DNA from: Bythopirellula goksoeyrii
Lineage (GTDB): Bacteria > Planctomycetota > Planctomycetia > Pirellulales > Lacipirellulaceae
Reading direction: 5' to 3'
NCBI RefSeq assembly: GCF_008065115.1
Contig: NZ_CP042913.1
Coordinates: 5,839,257 to 5,903,256, forward strand
DNA length: 64,000 nt
Shown: in pieces, positions 17,294 through 26,024 of the stretch
How positions within the stretch are numbered: the first letter of the stretch is position 1
How the letters are laid out: every line of letters starts with the position of its first letter
Notes under the pieces: model-generated
What the model was told of the DNA's origin: nothing
The model's input: only the letters and a program-made list of their open reading frames with translations
Database searches by the model: none
Translations under genes and position numbers: made by a program

Positions 17294-17617
17294 ATGCGCC
17301 AAGTCATCGCTATCGTCAAGCCGTACCTCGCCGAGAAAATTCTCGAAGGGCTGCGGCTCGCTCCGTTAGAAGCAGTGCATGTGCGCGAGGTGAAAGGGAT
17401 GGGTCGGCAAAAAAGTTATCTCGACCAGTACTCTGAGAGCGAATATTCCGAGGCGTTTCTCCCCAAAGTGGAGATCACCGCCTGGGTCGAAGACGCTCGC
17501 TGCGAGGAGGTCGTTCGAAAATTAGTGGAAGTCGCCCGCACCGGTCGTATGGGGGATGGTAAGATACTCGTTCTTGCCGCCGAGACCCCGGAGACACTCA
17601 TTGCATCTAAGCACTGA
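17294..17617 (+). CDS. PII-family nitrogen signal protein
   Basis: A 107-residue trimeric PII protein. From the ATG at 17294 its numbering matches E. coli GlnB: Gln39, Tyr46, uridylylation-site Tyr51 (SESEY) and Lys58 in the T-loop (FLPK), and T83-G-R-M-G-D-G-K90 in the B-loop. Canonical C-loop arginines 101 and 103 are instead Thr and Ile (AETPETLIASKH), so ATP contacts at the C-terminus should differ. It would sense 2-oxoglutarate and ATP/ADP and signal nitrogen state. The glutamine synthetase adenylyltransferase glnE, a classical PII target, is 1.3 kb downstream in the opposite direction. An upstream frame to 17255 is spurious. Confidence 0.9.
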   Translation: MRQVIAIVKPYLAEKILEGLRLAPLEAVHVREVKGMGRQKSYLDQYSESEYSEAFLPKVEITAWVEDARCEEVVRKLVEVARTGRMGDGKILVLAAETPETLIASKH

Positions 17618-17650
17618 CCCCTGATTGTTGCCTACCGACCACTGATTACT

Positions 17651-18865
17651 ATGAAATTCTTTTCCGTTCGACAGAATCTCGTTTCTAACCCGCTCGCCGA
17701 CGTAGCGGCCGAGGTGCACGCACAACTCGATGCCCTCGGCTTAGAGCCGCCTCAGGGTCGTGTAGCAATACCGGTTGGCAGTCGTGGCATCTCACAGATT
17801 CCCACGATCGTTCGCGCCGCAGGCGATTGGCTCCGCAAGCATGGGGCAGAACCCTTCATGGTGCCAGCCATGGGTTCGCACAACGGGGCGACCGCCGAAG
17901 GGCAACAACAGATGGTTGAATCGCTCGGCATGACCGAAGAAGCAATGCAGATGCCGATTCTATCCAGCATGGAGTGTGTCAAGATTGCTTCTGTGAAGAC
18001 GGGCGACGTGTGGCTTGATCGTCACTCCTACGAGGCCGATGGCATTCTGGTCATCAATCGCGTTAAGTTGCACACCTGTTTCTCCGGCCCGGTACAGAGC
18101 GGACTGGTAAAAATGATGGTCGTCGGCATGGGGAAGATTAAGTCGGCCGAGACCTTCCACTCCAGCCCTACGCCACAGATGAAAGACATGCTGTTGGAGA
18201 TGGGCCAGGTGCTTGTCGACTCCGGCAAATTCTGGGCGGGACTGGCGATACTCGAAGATGGTTTCGATCAAACGGCCGAGGTTCACGCCCTACCTGCCGA
18301 CCAGATCCTCAAGCGCGAACCCGCACTATTGGATCGTTGCCGCGATTATTTCCCGCGCATCCCCATTGATGAACTTGACGTATTGATCGTGAACGAAATC
18401 GGCAAAACGTTCAGCGGCACTGGAATGGACACGAACGTGATCGGCTACCGTGGCGTCAAAGGATACGAAGATCTCGACCGACCCAACATCAACATCATCG
18501 CAGCACTTTCGCTGGCTGCCGCCTCACAAGGCAACGCCATCGGCGTCGGTCTGGCCGACTTCATCACTCAGCGTCTCCGCGATGCGATTGACGAACACAA
18601 GACTTTCATCAACGTCTACACCACCGGTGACATGGAGCGGGCCAAAATCCCCGCCACACTGAAAGACGACGAGACCGTCGTCGAACGCATTGTCCACCGC
18701 TACGGATCTGAGCGATGGATGTTCATTCAAAACTCATTGAACCTGGACCACCTCTTCGTGAGTGAAGACCTCCGCGATGAAATCGCGGCTTGCCCTCAGT
18801 GTACGATCGAAGGCGAGCCGATTGAACTCACGTTTCAAGACGGGCAGCATCAATTGACGTTTTGA
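17651..18865 (+). CDS. LarA-like lactate racemase-domain protein
   Basis: A 404-residue protein resembling the nickel-dependent lactate racemase LarA and DUF2088 proteins. Signatures seen are RVAIPVGSRGISQIPTIV, PAMGSHNGATAEGQQQM (the family's SHxGxT loop) and HTCFSGPVQSGLVKMMVVGMGK. The C-terminal half contains LDVLIVNEIGKTFSGTGMD and an acidic tail. Whether it racemises lactate or another hydroxy acid, or carries the pincer cofactor, is not decidable; the LarB/C/E maturation genes are not in view. It follows PII closely and meets glnE convergently. Confidence 0.75.
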   Translation: MKFFSVRQNLVSNPLADVAAEVHAQLDALGLEPPQGRVAIPVGSRGISQIPTIVRAAGDWLRKHGAEPFMVPAMGSHNGATAEGQQQMVESLGMTEEAMQMPILSSMECVKIASVKTGDVWLDRHSYEADGILVINRVKLHTCFSGPVQSGLVKMMVVGMGKIKSAETFHSSPTPQMKDMLLEMGQVLVDSGKFWAGLAILEDGFDQTAEVHALPADQILKREPALLDRCRDYFPRIPIDELDVLIVNEIGKTFSGTGMDTNVIGYRGVKGYEDLDRPNINIIAALSLAAASQGNAIGVGLADFITQRLRDAIDEHKTFINVYTTGDMERAKIPATLKDDETVVERIVHRYGSERWMFIQNSLNLDHLFVSEDLRDEIAACPQCTIEGEPIELTFQDGQHQLTF

Positions 18866-18890
18866 AATACGCCAAAGTCACTTAGTATTT
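18863..18890. terminator. Weak bidirectional hairpin between convergent genes
   Basis: GAAATAC (18863-18869) and GTATTTC (18884-18890) form a seven-base-pair stem in the gap between the LarA-like gene and glnE. There is no strong T-run, so only weak or attenuating activity is expected. Confidence 0.35.
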
Positions 18891-18905
18891 CAGCGCGTGT
18901 TCAAT

Positions 18906-21900
18906 CTAACCTTCAGCCTCCGCGAAAATCCGCAGAAACGTTTCGCGCACCTTGCGACAAGTTTCGAACACCTCCTCCGCAAGTTTCTGGGGTTCCGTCC
19001 CGTCCATCAGAAATGCTAACTTCGCGCGTTCGCGGTCCTCTTCGGGAAACTCGTGACGACCTGTAGCATCCATTAGCCGTATTCGTGCCTCCACGTTTCG
19101 AAGTAGGTTGTAAGCATCCTTTAAAAAGCGGGCATCTTCCTCAGACAGAAAACCTGCTTGCTCCAGGGAGGCTAAGGCGTTGAGGGTGTTCGTTTCGCGG
19201 ACCGCTGGGTGGGATTGGCCATATTTGAGCTGAAGCATTTGCACGATGAATTCGACATCCATCGTGCCGCCGGGGCCCCGTTTGAGGTTGCGCTCGCTGG
19301 CTGATTCTTGAAGTTTCATACGCATCCCGTGGATTTCCGTAGCATCGCTTGCTTGCCATGGCTTACAGTAGGTCGCAGCCACGACTGCTTCCATTGCCTT
19401 GTTTGCTGCCACTGGACTGCCCACAACCACACGGGCCTTACACAATGCCTGGCGTTCCCAAAGCTGACCGGCACCTTCGAGAAAATATCGCACGAATTCC
19501 TCTAGGGAAACTGATAGCGCCCCACCACGACCGGTAGGTCGCAGTCGAGGATCCACCTCGAACAGCCGCCCGTAGGGACCAAAGTCCGACATTCGTTTGA
19601 TGATTCGCTGTCCTAATTCACTGAAAAAATGATTGTTCGTCGTCGAGTCGGCCGAACCTCGGCGATCGGTGACCGTGCGGCCCTCAGCCTCATAGAGGAA
19701 TACGAGGTCGAGATCGCTGTGATAATTCGGTTCGCGCCCGCCGAGTTTTCCCATAGCCAATACTATGAATTCACAAGGTTTGCCAATCCGTTCGGGACTC
19801 GGCTCCCACTCGGCGAACTGCTTCTCTTCGCTGGAGGATGACTTGGTCTCGCTCGGCGGGTCAATCCGAGGCTCGCCCCGTTTTTCGACGAGTTTGTCGT
19901 ATTCCATCTCGACGACTTCCCTCAAACACACTTCAGCAATGTCGGAGAGTTCACCATGGGTGGCCTGGATGTCATCCTTGCCAAGTATGTCACGTACTCC
20001 AACACGCAAGTGCTGTGAGACCTTGAAGCTATGTAGAATTGGTTCTTTGTCTTCGGCCCCTCGGGTCAGTTCGGCCAGACTTGCTTCGACGGCCTCCAGA
20101 TTGGGCAGCCTTCCTAACAACAAGCTATCCAGCAGTTCGTCAATCATGCCCGGATTGCTGGTGAGGATGCCTGCCAGATAGGGGCAGGCCGCACACAATG
20201 TGACATACAGATTCAGTGTAGGACGGTTGCTGCTAAACAACTCCCACAATGCTGCCTTCCCGCCTAGTGAATCGCTCACTCGGCTCAGATTCACTAGTGT
20301 GACGTCGGGATCAGGCGTCTTGGCGATGGCCGCGAGCAAACGGGGAGCAATCGACGCCAAGAACATCCGGCAACGCCGTGTCGAGAGAAACGGAATTCGT
20401 TCTTCCGCAAGCGACATGAGATTAGCGTATGCCGCCTGGGAGTCGGCGAACGGATACTTGTCCATAACTTTGGCAATCGTCTCCGGCGAGGGATCGGGAT
20501 CGTTTACCAGATCGACTTCGGGTTCGCTCTCTGCATTATCTCCAAAGGCATCATGCAGCAAGTGATCGAGAATTTTGCGATCGATTTCAGTTCGCTGGCG
20601 AAAATCGTTGCGAAAAGACTCCAGAGCCGATACTTTTTCCGTATCATAATAACCCATCCTTCGAGCGATCTTCACCAGATCTGTTTCCGACTTGGGGAGT
20701 TGATGGGTCTGGAGATCGTACATGATTTGTAGGCGATGCTCTAGTTTTCGAAGATAGCTGTAGTTCTCCTCAAGCATCGTGCTTTCTTGATGTGTCAGCG
20801 CGCCGGCCCTGCTGAGTTTGGCGATCGCTTCGAGCGTGTTGCCAGTCCGCACTTCTTCGAGAGCCCCACCATTAAGGAGCTGTAAGAACTGAATCACAAA
20901 TTCGATATCGCGTATTCCTCCCAAACCAGCTTTTACGTCGCTGGCTGCAAACTCTCCGTTCGTGCTGCGGACTTCGATGCGGCGTTTCAGTGCTTTGATG
21001 CCAGTGATATCAGTTAGACTCAAGTAGCGTCGAAAAACCCAAGGTTCTAATCGCCCCAAGAATTCATAACCAAGTTCCAGGTCACCAGCGATTGGCCGAG
21101 CTTTTACATAAGCCTGCCGTTCCCAGGTGCGGCCTCGCATGTCGTAGTAGCCGAGTGCTTGGTCGACACTCACACACAGGGGGCCTTGCCTCCCTTCGGG
21201 CCTGAGTCGCATGTCTACGCGATAGGCGAAACTCAATTCGGTCGTTTCGGAAAGCAGATTGATCGTCTCCTGGGCAATCGAAGTCGCGATGGTCTGACTT
21301 GCATCCCCCTGCCCTGTACTCGCTGCTTGAAATAGGAACACGAGATCGATGTCACTCGAGTAATTCAGTTCCAAGCCTCCTAGTTTGCCCAAGGCTAGGG
21401 CAACAATACGTGGAGGCGAAAACTCTCGGACGTTTCCATGCTGCTTGCGTTTGCCCACTTTGCGAATTGCAAAATCCATGGCCGCTTCGACCACGGAGTC
21501 GGCCACATAGGAAATCTGCCGAGTGACCTGGGCCACGGGAACTTCGAGCACAATGTCTCCATAGGCAATCCGCAAAGTTTCGCGCCGCTTGAATCGGCGC
21601 AATGCTGCGAGCACATCTGATTCACTGTCCATCGAGTGGACTTCGCCGACGAGTTCGTTGACCAGCACCTCACGAGCGACTGGACGACCTTCCGTCATCC
21701 GAAGTAAGTCATAACTCTCAGGATCAGCACACAACTGATCACTCAAATATTGGCTAGTGTTGAGAATCAAGAGCAGATTCGGCAGGGTTGTGTGATCTCG
21801 CTCGAAAAGCGATGCCATCGCCAGCGGGTTACGGGCCGTCTGAAAAAAACGCTCCAGATTATTCAGTGCCATATCGGGGTCAGCTAATTGCGGAGCGGTT

Positions 21901-22082
21901 TCTCTGAATTGCTCGATGAGCATGCTTAAGAGATCCAGAGGAATATCCTCCGCGAGCTTTACCAGATTGGCGTGCGCCGAGCGGAGATTGGCAACTCCCA
22001 ATGACTTTAAGAGTGGCCCCGCCTCATCCCGATCATCGACGGCACGACGCACGGACTCAAGATCAATCGCAACGTTAGTCAC
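18906..22082 (-). CDS. glnE: Bifunctional glutamine synthetase adenylyltransferase/deadenylase
   Basis: A 1058-residue protein that adenylylates and deadenylylates glutamine synthetase according to PII state and glutamine. The two nucleotidyltransferase domains carry SSDIDLVFLF with Asp244 and Asp246 (N-terminal, deadenylase) and HSDLDLVFLYE (C-terminal half, adenylylase), each followed by RDIEFVIQFLQLL or MDVEFIVQMLQLK. The length is somewhat above that of the enterobacterial enzyme. It starts at a GTG at 22082. PII lies nearby but is divergent in direction. The last gene of the def-fmt-miaB-glnE strand block. Confidence 0.95.
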   Translation of the reverse strand: MTNVAIDLESVRRAVDDRDEAGPLLKSLGVANLRSAHANLVKLAEDIPLDLLSMLIEQFRETAPQLADPDMALNNLERFFQTARNPLAMASLFERDHTTLPNLLLILNTSQYLSDQLCADPESYDLLRMTEGRPVAREVLVNELVGEVHSMDSESDVLAALRRFKRRETLRIAYGDIVLEVPVAQVTRQISYVADSVVEAAMDFAIRKVGKRKQHGNVREFSPPRIVALALGKLGGLELNYSSDIDLVFLFQAASTGQGDASQTIATSIAQETINLLSETTELSFAYRVDMRLRPEGRQGPLCVSVDQALGYYDMRGRTWERQAYVKARPIAGDLELGYEFLGRLEPWVFRRYLSLTDITGIKALKRRIEVRSTNGEFAASDVKAGLGGIRDIEFVIQFLQLLNGGALEEVRTGNTLEAIAKLSRAGALTHQESTMLEENYSYLRKLEHRLQIMYDLQTHQLPKSETDLVKIARRMGYYDTEKVSALESFRNDFRQRTEIDRKILDHLLHDAFGDNAESEPEVDLVNDPDPSPETIAKVMDKYPFADSQAAYANLMSLAEERIPFLSTRRCRMFLASIAPRLLAAIAKTPDPDVTLVNLSRVSDSLGGKAALWELFSSNRPTLNLYVTLCAACPYLAGILTSNPGMIDELLDSLLLGRLPNLEAVEASLAELTRGAEDKEPILHSFKVSQHLRVGVRDILGKDDIQATHGELSDIAEVCLREVVEMEYDKLVEKRGEPRIDPPSETKSSSSEEKQFAEWEPSPERIGKPCEFIVLAMGKLGGREPNYHSDLDLVFLYEAEGRTVTDRRGSADSTTNNHFFSELGQRIIKRMSDFGPYGRLFEVDPRLRPTGRGGALSVSLEEFVRYFLEGAGQLWERQALCKARVVVGSPVAANKAMEAVVAATYCKPWQASDATEIHGMRMKLQESASERNLKRGPGGTMDVEFIVQMLQLKYGQSHPAVRETNTLNALASLEQAGFLSEEDARFLKDAYNLLRNVEARIRLMDATGRHEFPEEDRERAKLAFLMDGTEPQKLAEEVFETCRKVRETFLRIFAEAEG

Positions 22083-22181
22083 CAGGCAAGTCTCTTCTAT
22101 GCGGGGATAGGTTCGTCGGCATTATTCGCGAAGCCGATTCTATTCTCACCCCACCTCAACCATAGATCAACGGGAATGCGC

Positions 22182-23606
22182 CTAAGCACCTAAAGAAAAC
22201 AGCTCTGGTCCCACGTGCTGCGTAACGACTGCACCAAATAGCGTGTGAGCGTTGGCATCATAGATCGCAATTGGCAACGTCTGGCCTATCTGACGTCGAT
22301 TGCCGTCGAAAACCACGATGCGGTCACACATCGTCCGACCGGTTAGCTGCAACTGTTCGGAATCGGCAGTCCCCTGGCGCTCGCTTGCTTTGCTGGGTCC
22401 TTCGATCAGAACTTCCACTTGGCGGCCGATGAACGGCTGGTTGTCCACCTCGCTGATGACATTCTGCATCGCCAGAAGCTCGTTGTTGCGGCGCTTTTTC
22501 ACTTCCTCAGGCACGTCATCAGGAAATAGATCGGCCCCACGGGTTCCAGGTCTTTCGCTGTACTTGAATATAAAGCTGTTCTTAAATCGCTGCTCGTGGA
22601 CAAGCTTACAAGTGAGTTGAAAATCATCTTCTGTCTCTCCACAGAAGCCAACGATAAAATCGCTGGTCACCGCCGCATCAGGCACGATGCTGCGAATACG
22701 CTCCATCATTTCGCGATAGTCTTCAATCGAGTAGCCGCGTTTCATCCGCTCCAGCACAGAATTCGAACCACTCTGGGCTGGCACATGGAGATACTTTGCA
22801 CACTTGGGCAAGTCTCGCACGGCAGTCAGAAGATCGTCGGTCATATCCTTGGGATAGTTCGTAACAAACTTAATCCGCTCCAGTCCATCGATTTCGCTGA
22901 GAGATACCAACAAATCGCTCATGCGGGTGGTGCGGTCCCCTTCCTTATAGCGATAGCTGTTGACCGTCTGACCCAACAGGATAATTTCCTTGCAACCCTC
23001 AGATGCAAGCTTCTGTGCCTCGATGAGTATCTCACTCGGCGGACGACTCTGTTCGGGACCACGAACGCTCGGCACGATGCAGTAGGTGCAAAACTTGTCG
23101 CAGCCGATCATGATCCGCACGTAGGCCTGATAAGGTGTCGGTCGCATCGCTGCATCACGCAGGGGGTCGAAACTCTCATGGCTCCGCTCGATTTGCTGAC
23201 GGCTCCCCTCCTTGCGACCCAGGCTCACTTCCATCTGAGGGCCACCTCCAGCCTCGATGCCTGCGATGAGGTCGGGAACTTGATGCAACTGGCCTGGCCC
23301 GACGATCAAATCAACATAGGGGGCGCGTTCAAAGATCAGCCGCTGATCCTTCTGGGCCATGCAGCCCAAAACTCCGATCACTTTATGTGGGTGCGTCTGC
23401 TTGGCATTCTTGAGCCGCCCAAGGGCGCTATAGATCTTGTCCTCGGCATGCTGCCGAACACTGCATGTGTTGAATAGAATCGTGTCGGCATCAGTTGTGT
23501 TGTCGGTCAGTTCATAACCCTGCTTGCGCAGACTGGCCACGACGAGCTCGCTATCGAGCACATTCATCTGGCAACCAACCGTTTCGATATAGAGTTTCTT
23601 AGCCAT
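22182..23606 (-). CDS. miaB: tRNA-2-methylthio-N6-dimethylallyladenosine synthase
   Basis: A 474-residue radical SAM methylthiotransferase that modifies A37 of tRNAs reading UNN codons. The auxiliary cluster cysteines are Cys12, Cys48 and Cys82; the radical SAM cysteines are C169-x3-C173-x2-C176 in GCDKFCTYC. A C-terminal TRAM-like region follows (QVEVLIEGPSK, RTMCDRIVVF). The ATG at 23606 is chosen over a GTG one codon earlier. It follows a 57-residue membrane protein gene by 32 bases. Confidence 0.95.
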   Translation of the reverse strand: MAKKLYIETVGCQMNVLDSELVVASLRKQGYELTDNTTDADTILFNTCSVRQHAEDKIYSALGRLKNAKQTHPHKVIGVLGCMAQKDQRLIFERAPYVDLIVGPGQLHQVPDLIAGIEAGGGPQMEVSLGRKEGSRQQIERSHESFDPLRDAAMRPTPYQAYVRIMIGCDKFCTYCIVPSVRGPEQSRPPSEILIEAQKLASEGCKEIILLGQTVNSYRYKEGDRTTRMSDLLVSLSEIDGLERIKFVTNYPKDMTDDLLTAVRDLPKCAKYLHVPAQSGSNSVLERMKRGYSIEDYREMMERIRSIVPDAAVTSDFIVGFCGETEDDFQLTCKLVHEQRFKNSFIFKYSERPGTRGADLFPDDVPEEVKKRRNNELLAMQNVISEVDNQPFIGRQVEVLIEGPSKASERQGTADSEQLQLTGRTMCDRIVVFDGNRRQIGQTLPIAIYDANAHTLFGAVVTQHVGPELFSLGA

Positions 23607-23638
23607 CACTCAACTCTCAACTCAAATACTCTGCTTCA

Positions 23639-23812
23639 CTATGCCGCATTGCGATTCGACTTCTCTTGCTTCTTTTTTTTCTTCAGCTGCGTCGCAACTT
23701 GTTCGCGGGCATGGGCGACCAGCTCATTACGCCGGTTGGCCATCATCCGCATCAGAGCCATCACTGCTATGTAACCAGCCACACCAATTATTAGTAAGTC
23801 CCAGCGATCCAT
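23639..23812 (-). CDS. 57-residue single-pass membrane protein
   Basis: Read on the minus strand, an ATG at 23812 opens 57 codons to a TAG at 23639. The product starts MDRWDLLIIGVAGYIAVMAL, giving one membrane helix at about 5-22, then RMMANRRNELVAHAREQVAT and a run of five lysines (44-48) before QEKSNRNAA. Hydrophobic start plus basic, amphipathic, cytoplasmic tail is a coherent small membrane protein. The flanking spacing is 142 bases after fmt and 32 before miaB on the same strand, so it fits the operon. I know no family for it. Confidence 0.7.
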   Translation of the reverse strand: MDRWDLLIIGVAGYIAVMALMRMMANRRNELVAHAREQVATQLKKKKKQEKSNRNAA

Positions 23813-23954
23813 GCTTCGACTCCGGAGCTAATAACCGCAGGCCTGGTGCCAACGGCTAGGAAGGAATAAGTCTCTTCGCACCTTTGCAAGCTCCCATGAT
23901 ACACGGATTGTGGTGGTGCGTGCGAGGCGAAATCTGTGCCTGATAGCAGGAAAA

Positions 23955-24887
23955 CTAGAGCAACTCGTCTCCAACTTGCATCGGATTCCCTCGTAGAAAC
24001 TCCTCAGCTCGCATCACGCGCTTACCTGCAGGCTGAACTTCTAGCAGGCTCAAGAAGCCGTCACCGGTGGTGACGACCAGCTGCCCAGTTGTCGAAACTA
24101 CATTCCCGGGAGTACTTTCAGAGAATGTTTCATCGCAAAGCGCGACACGATGTACGATCAATCGTAGAGCTGCGTCGGCGCTACGGTGCCAATCGGTGAA
24201 TGCCCGCGGCCAGGGTTGCAGCGCTCGCACTTGATTCTTAATCTCCACCGCAGAGCGTGACCAATCGATTTCGCCATGTTCCTTGGCCAACCGGGGGGCC
24301 TTGGTGGCCTGACTTTTGTCTTGCTCCACGGGCGATTCTGTGCCGGTGGCCAATTCATCCACAACCCGCAGTACCAAAGCGGCCCCAAGTTCGGCCAAGC
24401 GAACCTCAAGTTCACCAGCGGTCTCGTCGGGATCAATCGCTACTCGTTCCACACCTAACGCAGGCCCGGCATCCAACCCCGGCGTCATCTGAATCACTGT
24501 GTTACCAGTCTCGCTGTCGCCATTGAGGACAGCCCACTGTACGGGTGCAGCACCACGGTATTTGGGGAGCAAGGATCCATGCAGATTGATTCCCCCCAAT
24601 CGTGCGATGGCGAGAGTCTCCGATTTGAGAATCTCTCCGTAGTCGCAGACGACCAGAAGATCAGCTCGCAATTCCCTCAGCCTAGCTCGTGCTTCATCGG
24701 AGTTAACCGTCTCGGGCTGCCAATCGGGAATACCCAGTGACTCGGCAGCCACCTGCACCGGAGCTGGCATGGGTTTGCGCCCCCGTGGAGGCCGACTCAC
24801 GGCCATCAAGACTTTATGCTCTGAGGCCTCGAGTGTCCGCAGCGAAGGAACAGCAAACGGTCCGGTTCCCAATAGGATGATCCGCAT
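23955..24887 (-). CDS. fmt: Methionyl-tRNA formyltransferase
   Basis: A 310-residue enzyme that formylates initiator Met-tRNA. The 10-formyl-tetrahydrofolate domain shows MRIILLGTGPFAVPSL and NLHGSLLPKYRGAAPVQWA with the catalytic His and the invariant GRGAAPI-like loop; a smaller C-terminal OB-like domain ends in GNPMQVGDELL. The ATG at 24887 has GGAG six bases upstream; a TTG at 24917 overlaps the def stop. It directly follows def, the usual def-fmt pairing. Confidence 0.96.
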   Translation of the reverse strand: MRIILLGTGPFAVPSLRTLEASEHKVLMAVSRPPRGRKPMPAPVQVAAESLGIPDWQPETVNSDEARARLRELRADLLVVCDYGEILKSETLAIARLGGINLHGSLLPKYRGAAPVQWAVLNGDSETGNTVIQMTPGLDAGPALGVERVAIDPDETAGELEVRLAELGAALVLRVVDELATGTESPVEQDKSQATKAPRLAKEHGEIDWSRSAVEIKNQVRALQPWPRAFTDWHRSADAALRLIVHRVALCDETFSESTPGNVVSTTGQLVVTTGDGFLSLLEVQPAGKRVMRAEEFLRGNPMQVGDELL

Positions 24888-24913
24888 GTTGTGCTCCGTT
24901 GAGTTAGTAAGCG

Positions 24914-25501
24914 TCAAGCTCGCATGCGTTCAAGTTCCGCAATTCTTGCTGCGATTTGCTCATCAGAGGGCATTTCGCCATGTTCCCGCTTGCTCTGAAA
25001 ATCAATCTCGAATTCTTCTAAATACCCGCCAATGTCGATTTTTTGCCCCGGCGAGAGTCGGTCAATGAATAACACTCCATCCAGATGATCGACCTCGTGC
25101 TGAGCAATGCGGGCAAACAGCCCATCCAATTCTCCGTTGAATTGTTCACCTGCAAGATTGTAGGCCTCGATGGTGATCCGCTCCTTGCGGACCACGTTTC
25201 CCTTGACTTCGGGAATACTGAGACACCCCTCCTCACCCTCGACCTGACCCTTGCCGCCACGTAAGACGGGATTGATGAATACGTGCTCAGAGTCGGTTTC
25301 TTTGGGATCCCCGGTAGGATTGGCGATGAAAAGCCGATATGGCAAATCAACCTGATTGGCCGCCAATCCCACACCCTCATGCTTGTACATCAACTCAAAC
25401 ATCTGCACAATCATCTCGCGCAGCTCACGATCAACCTTTTTGAGGGGTTTTGAGACATGCCTCAACGTGGGATGCGGATAATGAATAACTTCGAGAGTCA
25501 A
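24914..25501 (-). CDS. def: Peptide deformylase
   Basis: A 195-residue metalloenzyme that removes the formyl group from nascent N-termini. The three family motifs are present: GVGLAANQVD, EEGCLSIPE and QHEVDHLDGVLF, supplying the metal-binding Cys and two His and the catalytic Glu. Other deformylases begin near the LEVIHYPHPTLRHVSKPL segment, so I place the start at the TTG at 25501. An in-frame ATG at 25564 would add 21 residues encoded by a 27-bp palindrome. The pair def-fmt is co-directional with miaB and glnE. Confidence 0.93.
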   Translation of the reverse strand: MTLEVIHYPHPTLRHVSKPLKKVDRELREMIVQMFELMYKHEGVGLAANQVDLPYRLFIANPTGDPKETDSEHVFINPVLRGGKGQVEGEEGCLSIPEVKGNVVRKERITIEAYNLAGEQFNGELDGLFARIAQHEVDHLDGVLFIDRLSPGQKIDIGGYLEEFEIDFQSKREHGEMPSDEQIAARIAELERMRA

Positions 25502-25525
25502 GCGCAGAATACCTATACGATCAAA

Positions 25526-25552
25526 CAGAATGGCGATTAAATCGCCATTCTG
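25526..25552. repeat. 27-bp perfect palindrome in the def leader
   Basis: CAGAATGGCGATT - A - AATCGCCATTCTG: two 13-base arms mirror each other exactly around one central base. It lies 24 bases before the preferred def start. It may be an operator or a hairpin in the leader. If instead def began at 25564 it would be coding. Confidence 0.85.
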
Positions 25553-25582
25553 CCCGATTTTCATCCTGAGTAACAGGTCCCA

Positions 25583-25963
25583 CTACCGCTGAGTTGGATA
25601 CCAGGGAGCCCGCACGTGATACACACCGAATTGGTGCATGTTGCTTGGCCACACGGGTGTGTTACGGAAACCTGCTCCGAAGGGGCCTGGACCGGGATAA
25701 TTCCGGCCAAACTGGTGGTCAATCCGTGAAATGCTCATGCTTGGGGCGCCCCAGCTCCAGTTGGTTTGCAACTGAGCGGTAGGAGGCACAACCATCGCCA
25801 CCGGGTAGCCATACGCCGAATGGGCGTAGTTGGCGTGCCAATTAGTAAGTTCTGCCCGACGTAGTGGCTTCTTCAAATAGGGAGCCTCTGCCTCGACCGT
25901 CGGTGCCAGCACAGAGGATAGCAACAAGACCAAGGCAAACTTTAGGGGTGTTGTGTGAGACAC
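25583..25963 (-). CDS. Small exported protein of unknown function
   Basis: A 126-residue protein with a clear signal peptide, MSHTTPLKFALVLLLSSVLA to a likely cut after VEAEA. The mature part is rich in Tyr, Pro, Trp, Gly and Asn: NWHANYAHSAYGYPVAM, NWSWGAPSMSISRIDHQFG, FGAGFRNTPVWPSNMHQFG. It has no cysteine and no transmembrane segment. It resembles the small Tyr/Pro-rich exported proteins of planctomycetes. It has the same orientation as the next gene upstream (26570), so they might be related in function. Confidence 0.75.
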   Translation of the reverse strand: MSHTTPLKFALVLLLSSVLAPTVEAEAPYLKKPLRRAELTNWHANYAHSAYGYPVAMVVPPTAQLQTNWSWGAPSMSISRIDHQFGRNYPGPGPFGAGFRNTPVWPSNMHQFGVYHVRAPWYPTQR

Positions 25964-26024
25964 GATTCTGTTCCTCGTGACGGAATTATGTGAGTTGTAA
26001 TGTCAGAATTCGTACCAGCAACAA

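Noticed and set aside
22596-23477. 293-codon open frame on the plus strand across miaB
   Set aside because: It is the shadow of miaB: no domain, no ribosome site, and the minus-strand frame has every radical SAM motif.
23641-23859. 72-codon plus-strand frame in the miaB-fmt gap
   Set aside because: Its composition is Ser/Ala low-complexity with no ribosome site; the minus strand encodes a coherent 57-residue membrane protein in the same DNA.
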